DNA from: Acidobacteriota bacterium
Lineage (GTDB): Bacteria > Acidobacteriota > Terriglobia > Acidiferrales > UBA7541
Reading direction: 5' to 3'
DNA: 59,193 nt
NCBI GenBank assembly: GCA_021324935.1
Contig: JAJPIE010000026.1
Span: 1-59,193, forward strand
The position numbers and the translations under genes were made by a program. This document shows, in pieces, positions 1 through 8,116 of the stretch (positions are counted from its first letter, which is position 1; each line of letters starts with the position of its first letter). The notes beneath the pieces are model-generated. The model was not told the DNA's origin, ran no database searches, and was given only the letters and a program-made list of their open reading frames with translations.

Positions 1-741
1 TCGCAAGCGCAGACTCAGGCGCAATCGCAAGCGCAGAGTGCAGAACCCGCGGATGAAACGGCACCAGAAGCGCCCGTGCAAGCCGCGGCAATGACCCCTC
101 CGGTGGTTGCGCCGGCCACGAAAACCGAGGCGAGGCATGCCGGGCCGCGGCGCCGTGCGCTGAAGCATAATGCGGCTGCCGACAAGCGCTATGAGCAGCT
201 TCAGTCGCAACTCACCGAGCAGCAGAAAGAGCTGCAGGACACACAGCAACAAGTGGAAAAATACCGCTCCGACCTGCAAGGAAACATTGATTCGACGCGC
301 ACCGAACTTACAGGGGCAATCGCCAAGAACCACGACGAACTGGTGCTCCTCGAAAAGAAAGGCGAGCGCAGCTACTACGAATTTGAGCTGACCAAGTCGA
401 AGCAATTTGAGCGCGTGGGGCCTCTCTCGCTTTCCTTGCGCAAGGCCGATACCAAGCACAAGAGCTACGACCTGGCGATGCTGGTGGACGACAATCAGTT
501 GAGCAAGAAGAAGATTAATCTGTACGAGCCAGTGACCATTCACACGGACAACGCTTCGCAACCCGTGCAGATCATCGTGAACCACATCGACAAGAATCTT
601 GTGCACGGCTACGTGAGCGCGCCGAAGTACCGGCCTTCGGAATTGACGCCGGCCAATGCAGCCGCAGCGGCGACACCAACGACGAATATTTCCTCCTCGA
701 CCCAGGAACCTGCCGCTAATTCAAAATCGCAGCAGCAATGA
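1..741 (+). CDS. Hypothetical coiled-coil protein, 5' end cut by window
   Basis: The reading frame is open from base 1, so the true start lies upstream and only the C-terminal 246 residues are seen. The visible part starts with a low-complexity Gln/Ala/Ser stretch (the 12-mer tcgcaagcgcag occurs at 1-12 and again at 25-36). An Ala/Pro linker and a basic patch (GPRRRALKH) follow, then a heptad-like coiled coil (about 60-110 in the visible part) and a compact beta-rich domain ending near SAPKYRPSEL. The tail is Ala/Thr/Ser/Gln-rich. I do not recognise the family. The layout (disordered tail, coiled coil, small globular domain) suggests a structural or envelope-associated protein. The next gene is 260 nt away and has its own promoter, so co-transcription is unlikely. 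Confidence 0.7.
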   Translation, partial: SQAQTQAQSQAQSAEPADETAPEAPVQAAAMTPPVVAPATKTEARHAGPRRRALKHNAAADKRYEQLQSQLTEQQKELQDTQQQVEKYRSDLQGNIDSTRTELTGAIAKNHDELVLLEKKGERSYYEFELTKSKQFERVGPLSLSLRKADTKHKSYDLAMLVDDNQLSKKKINLYEPVTIHTDNASQPVQIIVNHIDKNLVHGYVSAPKYRPSELTPANAAAAATPTTNISSSTQEPAANSKSQQQ

Positions 742-874
742 CACTGGCCGGCCGCTAACCGCCGGCAAACAGCAACTCGAGCGGAAACCCAGCCGACCCA
801 TTTTCCCTGGCTGATGAAATGGCGCGTCCACGCGTTCCCTCCCTGCCCTGACCGCATAACGAAGATAAGCCGAT

Positions 875-903
875 TCGTCAGTTATATCGTATTACGATAT
901 ATT
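875..903 (+). promoter_or_regulatory. Candidate sigma70 promoter overlapped by a perfect 19-bp palindrome
   Basis: TCGTCA (875-880), a 17-nt spacer and TATATT (898-903) form a plausible -35/-10 pair. The perfect dyad tatatcgtattacgatata (883-901) fills the spacer and covers most of the -10 box, the position expected for a repressor operator. It lies about 100 nt before the GTG of the sensor-fused GT20 gene and would control the trehalose-type locus. The ATATCGTA/TACGATAT arms look like a PadR- or TetR-type site; that assignment is my inference and no such regulator is encoded nearby. The rest of 742-1001 shows nothing else clear. Confidence 0.5.
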
Positions 904-1001
904 TGTGGAGCGACACGGGAACACTTTTCTGCGAACCGGAGGACCAAGGCAGCGTCCGAGGCCGAACCCGTGGCAACACCACCCCATAGATCGGAGGCTC
1001 C

Positions 1002-3263
1002 GTGCGGATCACCCTGCGATTGATCCTGTCGCTGATTGTCGGAGTCACCCTGGCGGCCTCCGTCTTCTCGTATATGCAGGTGCGGCAAGAACGCCAGCGC
1101 CTTCGGGAAGAGACAGAACGCAAAGCGGCCATCCTGGCGGAGAGTCTCCAGGAATCAGTTGAGCCGCTGCTGGAAACGAAGGCGGAGCGGAAACTGCAAA
1201 GAATCGTCGAACGCTTCGGCAATCGAGAGCGCCTGGCCGGAGTTGCAGTGTACGATTCCAAGGGACGTCCTGTGGCCATTACGCCGGGGCTCCCGGCCGT
1301 ATTCAATGCCCCACCGGAGGCTGCAACCGAGGCCGTGACACTCGACCGGGGCATCGGGGTCTTTCGAAGAATCGACAACAAGCCAATGCACATCTACGCC
1401 CTCCCGCTGCACCGGGATGACATCTTGAAGGGCGAACTTGTGATTCTCTACGACGTCAGCCACATCGCGGCAGAGTCGAGCAGTACCTGGCGGCTCAACT
1501 TTCTCTGGATCCTGGTGGAAACAGTGATCATCGCGCTGGTTACCATGCTCATCGTGCGATGGAGCATAGCCGGGCCCATCGCGAAAACCGCCGAATGGAT
1601 GAAGCGCCTGCGGTTCGGGGAAACCGCCGAACCCATCGCCCTGCCGCAGACCGATTTTTTCCAACCGATCGCGCAGGAGGTGGTGCACTTGACGGCGAGC
1701 CTTTCCGCGGCACGCGCAGCGGCGGAAGAGGAGGCGCGGCTGCGCGACGAGGGAGAATCACTTTGGACCCCGGAGCGCCTGAAAGAGCATGTGCGGAATA
1801 AACTGCGCGGCCGGCCGTTGATTGTGGTTTCCAACCGCGAACCGTACATGCACATCCGCAGGGGCAAGGAAATTGTGGTGACCGAGCCGGCTAGCGGCCT
1901 GGTGACGGCGTTGAATCCAATCCTGCGCGCCTGCGGAGGCAGTTGGGTGGCCCACGGGGCGGGCGATGCCGACGCAGTCACCGTGGACTCCCAGAATAAA
2001 GTCGCCGTTCCACCTGATGACCCGCAATTTACGCTGAAGCGAGTTTGGATCACCCGAGAGCAGGAGGAAGGTTACTACTTCGGATTTTCAAACGAAGGAC
2101 TCTGGCCGCTTTGCCACATTGCCCATACACGGCCTATTTTCCGGGCCAAGGATTGGCTGGACTATAAAGCGGTCAACACCAGCTTTGCCCAGTCTGTGCT
2201 GGAAGAATTGGAAGGAGGCGAAGAGCCGTTCGTGTTGATCCAGGACTACCACTTCGCCTTGCTGCCGCGGCTGATCAAGGAAAAGCGGCCGGATGCGCGC
2301 ATCGCGATCTTCTGGCACATCCCGTGGCCCAATCCGGAGGCCTTCAGCATCTGCCCATGGCAGCGCAGCCTGCTGGACGGCCTGCTCGGCGCAGACCTGC
2401 TTGGTTTCCACACGCAATATCACTGCAACAATTTTCTGGAGACCGCGGATCGAGCGCTGGAATCGCGAATCGACTGGGAGCGGTTTGCGGTGAATCGCGA
2501 GGGACACACCACTTACATAAAACCCTTTCCCATCAGCATTGCGATGCCGCAACTGGCACCGGGCTGGGAGGGTGAGGAATCGAAAACCGATTTGAAATTC
2601 CGCCTGCTGCGCGAACTTGGCGTGGAAGCCTGGTATCTCGGAGTCGGCGTGGACCGCATTGATTACACCAAGGGCATTCTGGAGAGGTTCCAGAGCATCG
2701 AGCGCTTCCTGGAACACTTCCCCGCGTACCGGGAAAAGATGGTCTTCGTGGAGCTCGGGGCGCCCAGCCGCACGCACATCCGGAAATACCACGATCTGGT
2801 CGCGGAAGTGGAATCGGAAGTGGACCGGATCAACTGGAAATTTCAAACAAAAACGTGGAAGCCGATTGTTTTCAAGAAGGCACACCACACGCACGACGAC
2901 ATCCGCCCGTATTACCGAGCGGCGGACTTTTGCCTGGTCACTTCCCTGCACGACGGAATGAATCTGGTGGCCAAGGAATATGTGGCCGCCTGTGAAGACG
3001 AGCAAGGAGCGCTGATCCTGAGTTGCTTTACGGGCGCTTCGCGGGAATTGGAATCGGCGCTGATGGTGAATCCTTACGACATCGACCAGGTGGCGGAAGC
3101 CATGCAATATGCACTGGAAATGTCACCGGAAGAAAGGCAAAGCCGGATGCGAAAGATGAGAAGTACAGTGAAGACCGCAAACGTTTATGCATGGGCTGCC
3201 AGCCTGGTCAGCGAGCTCTGCCAGATTCCTCATGAGCTCGGCGAGGCCCAACATTCGCGGTGA
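1002..3263 (+). CDS. otsA: Membrane sensor-HAMP fused to GT20 (trehalose-6-phosphate synthase family)
   Basis: The C-terminal two thirds (about 270-745) is a family GT20 retaining glycosyltransferase, which normally joins a nucleotide-activated glucose to glucose-6-phosphate to give trehalose-6-phosphate. Visible hallmarks are VVSNREP near 275, HIPWPNPEAF near 440, DRIDYTKGI near 551 with the Arg and Lys that contact the donor phosphates, and SLHDGMNLVAKEYVA near 650. The first 260 residues are not part of a normal OtsA: a TM helix (2-19), an extracytoplasmic sensor-like region (20-165), a second TM (166-187) and a HAMP-like linker running into a helical stretch. The GTG start is chosen because cggagg lies 5-11 nt upstream. 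The acceptor-site region differs from E. coli OtsA, so another phosphorylated acceptor is possible. No OtsB phosphatase is present in the window. Confidence 0.85.
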   Translation: MRITLRLILSLIVGVTLAASVFSYMQVRQERQRLREETERKAAILAESLQESVEPLLETKAERKLQRIVERFGNRERLAGVAVYDSKGRPVAITPGLPAVFNAPPEAATEAVTLDRGIGVFRRIDNKPMHIYALPLHRDDILKGELVILYDVSHIAAESSSTWRLNFLWILVETVIIALVTMLIVRWSIAGPIAKTAEWMKRLRFGETAEPIALPQTDFFQPIAQEVVHLTASLSAARAAAEEEARLRDEGESLWTPERLKEHVRNKLRGRPLIVVSNREPYMHIRRGKEIVVTEPASGLVTALNPILRACGGSWVAHGAGDADAVTVDSQNKVAVPPDDPQFTLKRVWITREQEEGYYFGFSNEGLWPLCHIAHTRPIFRAKDWLDYKAVNTSFAQSVLEELEGGEEPFVLIQDYHFALLPRLIKEKRPDARIAIFWHIPWPNPEAFSICPWQRSLLDGLLGADLLGFHTQYHCNNFLETADRALESRIDWERFAVNREGHTTYIKPFPISIAMPQLAPGWEGEESKTDLKFRLLRELGVEAWYLGVGVDRIDYTKGILERFQSIERFLEHFPAYREKMVFVELGAPSRTHIRKYHDLVAEVESEVDRINWKFQTKTWKPIVFKKAHHTHDDIRPYYRAADFCLVTSLHDGMNLVAKEYVAACEDEQGALILSCFTGASRELESALMVNPYDIDQVAEAMQYALEMSPEERQSRMRKMRSTVKTANVYAWAASLVSELCQIPHELGEAQHSR

Positions 3264-3320
3264 GCCAAAAACGAGCACTGCCGATGAGGAGCACGGGATG
3301 AAGGGGGAGCGAAACGTACG

Positions 3321-3977
3321 ATGAAAGCCGCGACTTCGCCGTTTGAATTTTGCGCCGCATCCAGCCTGACGCGGATTTCCGGCATGAAAGCAAGCTCGCT
3401 TGACGAATTTCTGGAGAGCATGCGCCATTGCAGCGACGCCACCATTTTCAACCACACGTTTCAAAGCCTGGAGGAACACCACTACCTGACCGAGGGATTT
3501 TCGAACGATTTCGCGCAGTGGGCGCTTTCCGGGTGCAACGAGCCAAAGCTTGCGGAACGCATGGCTTCTCTGGACATCCGCCAATATCCGCGCATCTCGG
3601 ACCTGCGTGCCGATCTGGTGCGCATACTCGAAGAACATCTGGCAGGCTCGCCGGGTTCCGCGGCTCGCGTGGCGTTTGCACCATTTCATTTCTGCGAAGC
3701 CGTGACCATCGCGGTGCCAACTTCTTGGAAGGCTTCAACGTTGCAGGAGTTCTGCGAGGCGCTGAGGCATGTGAGCATCCATACGATTCACTATCACTTC
3801 GTCACTGCGCGGCTGCGCGAGCCGCTCTCCGAAAACGATTTTTCCTACTGGTTTAAGCACGGCCTGGGGCTGAAGGAGCTTTCCGACCGCGTGGACCGAA
3901 TCGATATCTACGCGAACACGCTCGAAGGCGTTCGCCAGCACATCTTGCAGGAGGCTTCCGCATGGATGCCCGCGTAG
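3321..3977 (+). CDS. DUF5752 family protein with internal duplication
   Basis: This 218-residue protein is built from two copies of a roughly 95-residue helical unit. Copy 1 starts FEFCAASSLTRISGMKASSL (about 9-110) and copy 2 starts FHFCEAVTIAVPTSWKASTL (about 123-213). Each copy keeps an F.FC motif, a KAS(S/T)L turn, an IFNH/IHYH histidine pair and a final LE.(V/I)R or LR.DLVRIL helix. Such proteins match what I know as DUF5752, a family without assigned biochemistry that tends to sit beside trehalose glycosyltransferases. It lies 57 nt after the GT20 gene, and its end overlaps the next gene's start by 16 nt, so the three are very likely one transcript. A regulatory or scaffold role for the neighbouring synthases is a reasonable guess only. 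Confidence 0.75.
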   Translation: MKAATSPFEFCAASSLTRISGMKASSLDEFLESMRHCSDATIFNHTFQSLEEHHYLTEGFSNDFAQWALSGCNEPKLAERMASLDIRQYPRISDLRADLVRILEEHLAGSPGSAARVAFAPFHFCEAVTIAVPTSWKASTLQEFCEALRHVSIHTIHYHFVTARLREPLSENDFSYWFKHGLGLKELSDRVDRIDIYANTLEGVRQHILQEASAWMPA

Positions 3978-5206
3978 TCTCGCCGAATTCCGTTTCCGCC
4001 ACAAAAGGCGCCACACTTGGAGACTATTTCTCCATCGTCGGCCACTCCGAAGTGGATGAAATCCACTCCCTGGCGGGAAAGCTGACCGCGAAAACCGTGA
4101 AAATGGTGAATTCCACCGCGGTTGGCGGCGGAGTGGCCGAAATTCTGAACTGTTTAGTGCCGTTGATGGAAGAAGTAGGACTGAAGTGCGAATGGAGCGT
4201 GATGACCGGCGGCAACGATTTTTTCGAGGTGACCAAAGCGTTCCACAATGCCCTGCACGGCGCGCCGTACGACCCGCCGCAGCGCGCGTTCGACATCTTT
4301 CTGGCCAACACCGAGCAAAACCTGCAGCACCTGCAATTCGATTCCGATTTCGTCGTGATCCATGATCCGCAGCCCGCTGGAATGATCAAGGCGCGCAGGC
4401 CGGGTTCTCAAAAGTGGATTTGGCGGTGCCACATCGACGTTTCGCATCCGAACGACCATGTCTGGAACTTTCTGATGCACTTCGTGCCGCGCTACGACGC
4501 CGTGCTGATTTCCTCGCCAAGTTTCTCGCGTCCCCTTCCGGCTCCCCAATACATCTTCTATCCCTGCATCGATCCGCTCTCACAAAAGAATCAGGAACTC
4601 GGCGCGGAGTTCATACGAGACACTTTGCAGCGTTTTGCGATCGATCCGAAACGCCCCATCATTACGCAGATTTCGCGCTTCGACCGTTTGAAGGACCCGG
4701 TAGGGGTCATCCAGGCGTACAAACTGGTCCGCAAATACCTGGACTGCCAGTTGGTGCTGGCCGGCGGCGGCGCGGCGGACGACCCGGAAGGCGGACAAGT
4801 GTTGCAGGAGGCACGCGAGGCGGCGGGAAATGACCCGGACGTCCACATCCTGGAGCTTCCTCCATGGAGCGCTCTGGAGATCAACGCTTTGCAGCGGGCT
4901 TCCACAATCATCGTGCAGAAATCGCTCCGCGAAGGGTTCGGCTTGACGGTGACCGAAGCACTTTGGAAGAAGAAACCCGTGGTGGCCAGCGCCGTTGGCG
5001 GCATTCCGCTGCAGATCGTCCATAAATTCACCGGCTTGCTGACGCATTCCATTGAGGGGACGGCATACCAAATCCGGTTCCTGCTAGCAAATCCCGCGAT
5101 TGCGGCGAAACTCGCCAGCAACGGACATGAACACGTGCGCGAAAACTTCCTGATGACGCGTAATCTGAAGCGGTATTTGCTTCTCCTGCTGACACTGGGT
5201 CAGTGA
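3962..5206 (+). CDS. treT: TreT-like trehalose synthase (GT4 glycosyltransferase)
   Basis: A GT4 (GT-B fold) enzyme of 414 residues. TreT enzymes make trehalose in one step from NDP-glucose and glucose, without a phosphatase. The N-terminal half carries the TreT-like VNSTAVGGGVAEILNCLVPL segment (about 43-62) and HIDVSHPNDHVW. The C-terminal half carries ITQISRFDRLKDPVGVI (about 228-244), LVLAGGGAADDPEGG and the donor-binding motif EGFGLTVTEALWKKKPVVAS, whose two Glu residues form the E-x7-E signature. A near-perfect Shine-Dalgarno (aggagg) lies 7 nt before the ATG, inside the last codons of the DUF5752 gene, so translation is probably coupled. Together with the GT20 gene this gives two possible routes to trehalose-type sugars. 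NDP preference cannot be read from the sequence. Confidence 0.85.
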   Translation: MDARVVSPNSVSATKGATLGDYFSIVGHSEVDEIHSLAGKLTAKTVKMVNSTAVGGGVAEILNCLVPLMEEVGLKCEWSVMTGGNDFFEVTKAFHNALHGAPYDPPQRAFDIFLANTEQNLQHLQFDSDFVVIHDPQPAGMIKARRPGSQKWIWRCHIDVSHPNDHVWNFLMHFVPRYDAVLISSPSFSRPLPAPQYIFYPCIDPLSQKNQELGAEFIRDTLQRFAIDPKRPIITQISRFDRLKDPVGVIQAYKLVRKYLDCQLVLAGGGAADDPEGGQVLQEAREAAGNDPDVHILELPPWSALEINALQRASTIIVQKSLREGFGLTVTEALWKKKPVVASAVGGIPLQIVHKFTGLLTHSIEGTAYQIRFLLANPAIAAKLASNGHEHVRENFLMTRNLKRYLLLLLTLGQ

Positions 5207-5238
5207 AGTTGCCGGAACGTCCCGGAAGATTGACCGCA

Positions 5239-5269
5239 TTGGCGCACATCCTGCAAAACCGCCTATAAT
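5239..5269 (+). promoter_or_regulatory. Promoter with consensus -10, close to the kinase start
   Basis: A perfect TATAAT (5264-5269) ends 12 nt before the kinase ATG. TTGGCG (5239-5244) is the best -35, with a rather long 19-nt spacer. The predicted transcript start near 5276 leaves only about six untranslated bases, too few for a Shine-Dalgarno site. Confidence 0.5.
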
Positions 5270-5281
5270 CGCGCCAAACGG

Positions 5282-8041
5282 ATGCCCCCCGGAAATTATC
5301 CCTGGCGCATCGTGGCGTTCGCCGCCATCAGCATCGTCGGAAACGTGTTTCTGGCGTACTACCTTTTGTTTGGTCTCGCGGCGGACGGCATTTCCCTGGA
5401 GGACAAAGGCGGCCAGGTGGTGATTACGGGTGTGGACGATGGCTCGGCCGGAGCAATTGCCGGGTTACAGCAGGGAGATATTCTTCTTAGCGTCAACGGG
5501 CAACCCATCGGGAACGTTGCGGACTGGCTTGCCCTGCGCATGAATTTCGCGGAAGGGCGGCCGATAGCGATCCGCGTGCGGCGGAAAGCGCAGACGCACG
5601 AGCTGGGCATGACCGTTCGCGGGCGGCTGTGGGACCAGGAATCTCGCTCGATTCATATTTCACAGTGCATTTTTCTTGCCTACAAGTTCATCACCATGGC
5701 CATTGGGCTGTTCGTGGTCTTTCGAAGACCTCGCGATTTTGAATCGCGGATGGGCGGCTGGGTGTTGGTGTCGATGGCCACGGTCTTCGAAGCGTTTCAA
5801 TGGGGACTTTCCGCAGCGATCCACGAGCTGCCGTTCTTGGTGGCAGTGCCCGCGATGCTGGTCTATGTGAGCGCGGCGATTCGGACGCCGCTGCTCGCGG
5901 CATTTTTTTGTCTTTACCCGAAACGATTGTTTGAGAATCGCTGGGCCTGGATGGCATTCTGGGCCGGTCCGTTGGTTGCAACCCTTTATGGGTTGGAGCT
6001 GCTCGCCCAAACGGTATACAACCCGCAAAATCTTACTGGATTGACCCCGCCGTGGGTTCTATTCGCATTCGGCGGGCAAAGCCTCGCCTATTTTGTCGTG
6101 GCGCTTATCGTCCTGCCGCTGAATTACTGGAAACTGGAGTCGCAGACGGACCGGCGGCGCTTTCGAGTGCTGATCTTCGGAGCGCTGATCGCCATGTTTT
6201 TCTATCTGCCGCGGGTGATCGGCACCACGATGCTTAATTTCGGGCCCGGATTTTACGAATTTCTCGAGACGCCATTCGTGAATTTTGTGTGCAGCGCCGG
6301 AATGCTGGTGCTTCCCTTCTCTTTTGCGTATGGAATCTTGAAGCACCGCCTGTTTGACGTTCGGGTGATCATCCGGCGCGGGGTTCAATATGCGCTGGCG
6401 CGGAGAGTGCTTCTGGCAATCCCGGTGGTGGCGATAGGCCTGCTGGGCGTGGACCTGATTGCGCACGGAAGAGAGCCACTTTTCCTGGTGCTGAAAACCC
6501 GAGCGGGAACCTATGTGGCGATTGCCGCATTGGCGGCGCTGGCGGCCACCCAGCGCCAGCACTGGCTGTCCGCGCTCGACCGGAAATTCTTTCGTGACAA
6601 ATACGACGCGCAACTTCTGTTCCGCGAAATTCTGGAGGAGATACGCCGGGCGGAGAGCCTGGAAGGTGTTGCGCCGCGCGTGGTGACGCGCATCTCCGAG
6701 GCACTGCACACGCAGAGTTGCGGGCTGCTCCTGAGGCGGCCGAGCGAAAACTTCTATCACGTGATCGCGGCGGCTCCTCCTGGCTCGCTCTTTGCAGATC
6801 TGCCGGCAACCAACAAGTTGATCCCGCTGGTGCGCATGCTGGAGTGCTCCGTGCCCATCACCCAGGCGGGCAGCGGCTGGTTGGGACGGCAGCTTCCACA
6901 AGTGGATAAAGATTTTCTGCGCGACGCTCGGATCGAGTTGCTGGTGCCGATCGCGCTTCGGGAAGGGAGCACGGAAGCCCTGCTGGTGCTGGGCGGGAAG
7001 CAATCCGAAGAGCCTTACGGGGGTGAAGATATCGCGCTACTGGAGAATGTGGCCAACTCGCTGGCGCTGCTGATGTCGCGAGGAAGCGCGGCGCTGCCCG
7101 GGCGGTCGTTCGAAGAGTGCGCCGCGTGCGGAGCTTGCTACGACACGGGGACGACCTATTGCACAAAAGACAAGGCCACATTGTCGCTGGTGGCTTCACC
7201 GCGCGTGCTGGCCGGCCGCTACCGTCTGGACGCGCGCCTGGGCCAGGGCGGAATGGGGAAAGTGTACCGCGCGGAAGATTTGTCGCTCCACCGGGTGGTG
7301 GCCGTAAAGACGATTCGCGACGACCTCTTTGCGAGTCCGAAGGCAATCGAGAAATTTCGCCAGGAGTCGCAGATCACCGCGCGCTTTGCCCACCCGAACG
7401 TGGTGACGATTTTCGATTTCGGCGTGGACCCCACGCAGCGCGTCTTCCTGGTGATGGAGCTCCTGGAAGGGAAAACGCTGCGGGACGAGATGCGCGCCAG
7501 GAAAACACTCAGTGCTGCGCGAACGCTGGAACTTTTCGAAGGGATTTGTGCCGGCGCCGGAACAGCGCATGCTCGGGGACTGATCCATCGCGATCTGAAA
7601 CCGGAAAATATCTTTCTGGCGCGGCAGGATTCGCGTGAAATCGTGAAAATCACCGACTTCGGAATCGCGAAAATGCTCCCGAGCCCCGCGGAAGAGACCA
7701 GCGATTCCAGGACAATGACCATGGCGGGCACGCTGCGGTACATGTCACCGGAACAATTGCGCGGGCGCACCGCATCTCCCAGGTGGGATTTGTGGGCCCT
7801 GGCAGTCATCGCCTACGAGGCGCTTACCGGAGCGCCTCCGTTTGCCGGGGATTCCTTTACCGCGCTGGAGAACTCCATTAAGGGCGTGCAGTTTGCCGCG
7901 TTGTCGGAGCATTTGCCCGATGCGCCGGCGAAGTGGCAGAGATTCTTTGAACGCGCGTTCGCCCCGGAGGAAGGAAAGCGTGCGGACTCCGTGACCACAT
8001 TTTGGAGGGAATTGCAGGAGGCGCTGAGCGCAACCCGGTGA
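5282..8041 (+). CDS. Membrane PDZ/GAF serine/threonine protein kinase
   Basis: A 919-residue sensor kinase. Order of parts: N-terminal TM helix (about 9-32), PDZ domain (about 38-115, with AGLQQGDILLSVNGQPI), a block of about seven TM segments (125-365), further hydrophobic segments to about 430, a GAF-like domain (440-605), a four-cysteine ribbon (C..C...Y......YC, 613-630) and a C-terminal Hanks-type kinase (645-910). The kinase is intact: glycine loop GQGGMGKVY, VAVKTI lysine, IHRDLKPEN catalytic loop, TDFG metal motif and the MSPEQLRG segment. It should sense an envelope signal and phosphorylate cytoplasmic Ser/Thr. ATG 5282 is the first Met; no Shine-Dalgarno is present, but a TATAAT lies just upstream. 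The gene stands alone, facing a convergent neighbour. Confidence 0.88.
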   Translation: MPPGNYPWRIVAFAAISIVGNVFLAYYLLFGLAADGISLEDKGGQVVITGVDDGSAGAIAGLQQGDILLSVNGQPIGNVADWLALRMNFAEGRPIAIRVRRKAQTHELGMTVRGRLWDQESRSIHISQCIFLAYKFITMAIGLFVVFRRPRDFESRMGGWVLVSMATVFEAFQWGLSAAIHELPFLVAVPAMLVYVSAAIRTPLLAAFFCLYPKRLFENRWAWMAFWAGPLVATLYGLELLAQTVYNPQNLTGLTPPWVLFAFGGQSLAYFVVALIVLPLNYWKLESQTDRRRFRVLIFGALIAMFFYLPRVIGTTMLNFGPGFYEFLETPFVNFVCSAGMLVLPFSFAYGILKHRLFDVRVIIRRGVQYALARRVLLAIPVVAIGLLGVDLIAHGREPLFLVLKTRAGTYVAIAALAALAATQRQHWLSALDRKFFRDKYDAQLLFREILEEIRRAESLEGVAPRVVTRISEALHTQSCGLLLRRPSENFYHVIAAAPPGSLFADLPATNKLIPLVRMLECSVPITQAGSGWLGRQLPQVDKDFLRDARIELLVPIALREGSTEALLVLGGKQSEEPYGGEDIALLENVANSLALLMSRGSAALPGRSFEECAACGACYDTGTTYCTKDKATLSLVASPRVLAGRYRLDARLGQGGMGKVYRAEDLSLHRVVAVKTIRDDLFASPKAIEKFRQESQITARFAHPNVVTIFDFGVDPTQRVFLVMELLEGKTLRDEMRARKTLSAARTLELFEGICAGAGTAHARGLIHRDLKPENIFLARQDSREIVKITDFGIAKMLPSPAEETSDSRTMTMAGTLRYMSPEQLRGRTASPRWDLWALAVIAYEALTGAPPFAGDSFTALENSIKGVQFAALSEHLPDAPAKWQRFFERAFAPEEGKRADSVTTFWRELQEALSATR

Positions 8042-8116
8042 GCGAAGAAAGAGGGTGCCCCGGAACGAGAAATCCCGAGGCCCGCTCCTGGTACGGTTCG
8101 GTCAATGTCCCAAGCG

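Noticed and set aside
2088..3107. 339-codon open frame antisense to the GT20 gene
   Set aside because: Overlaps the catalytic core of a well-supported gene; no start signal or domain.
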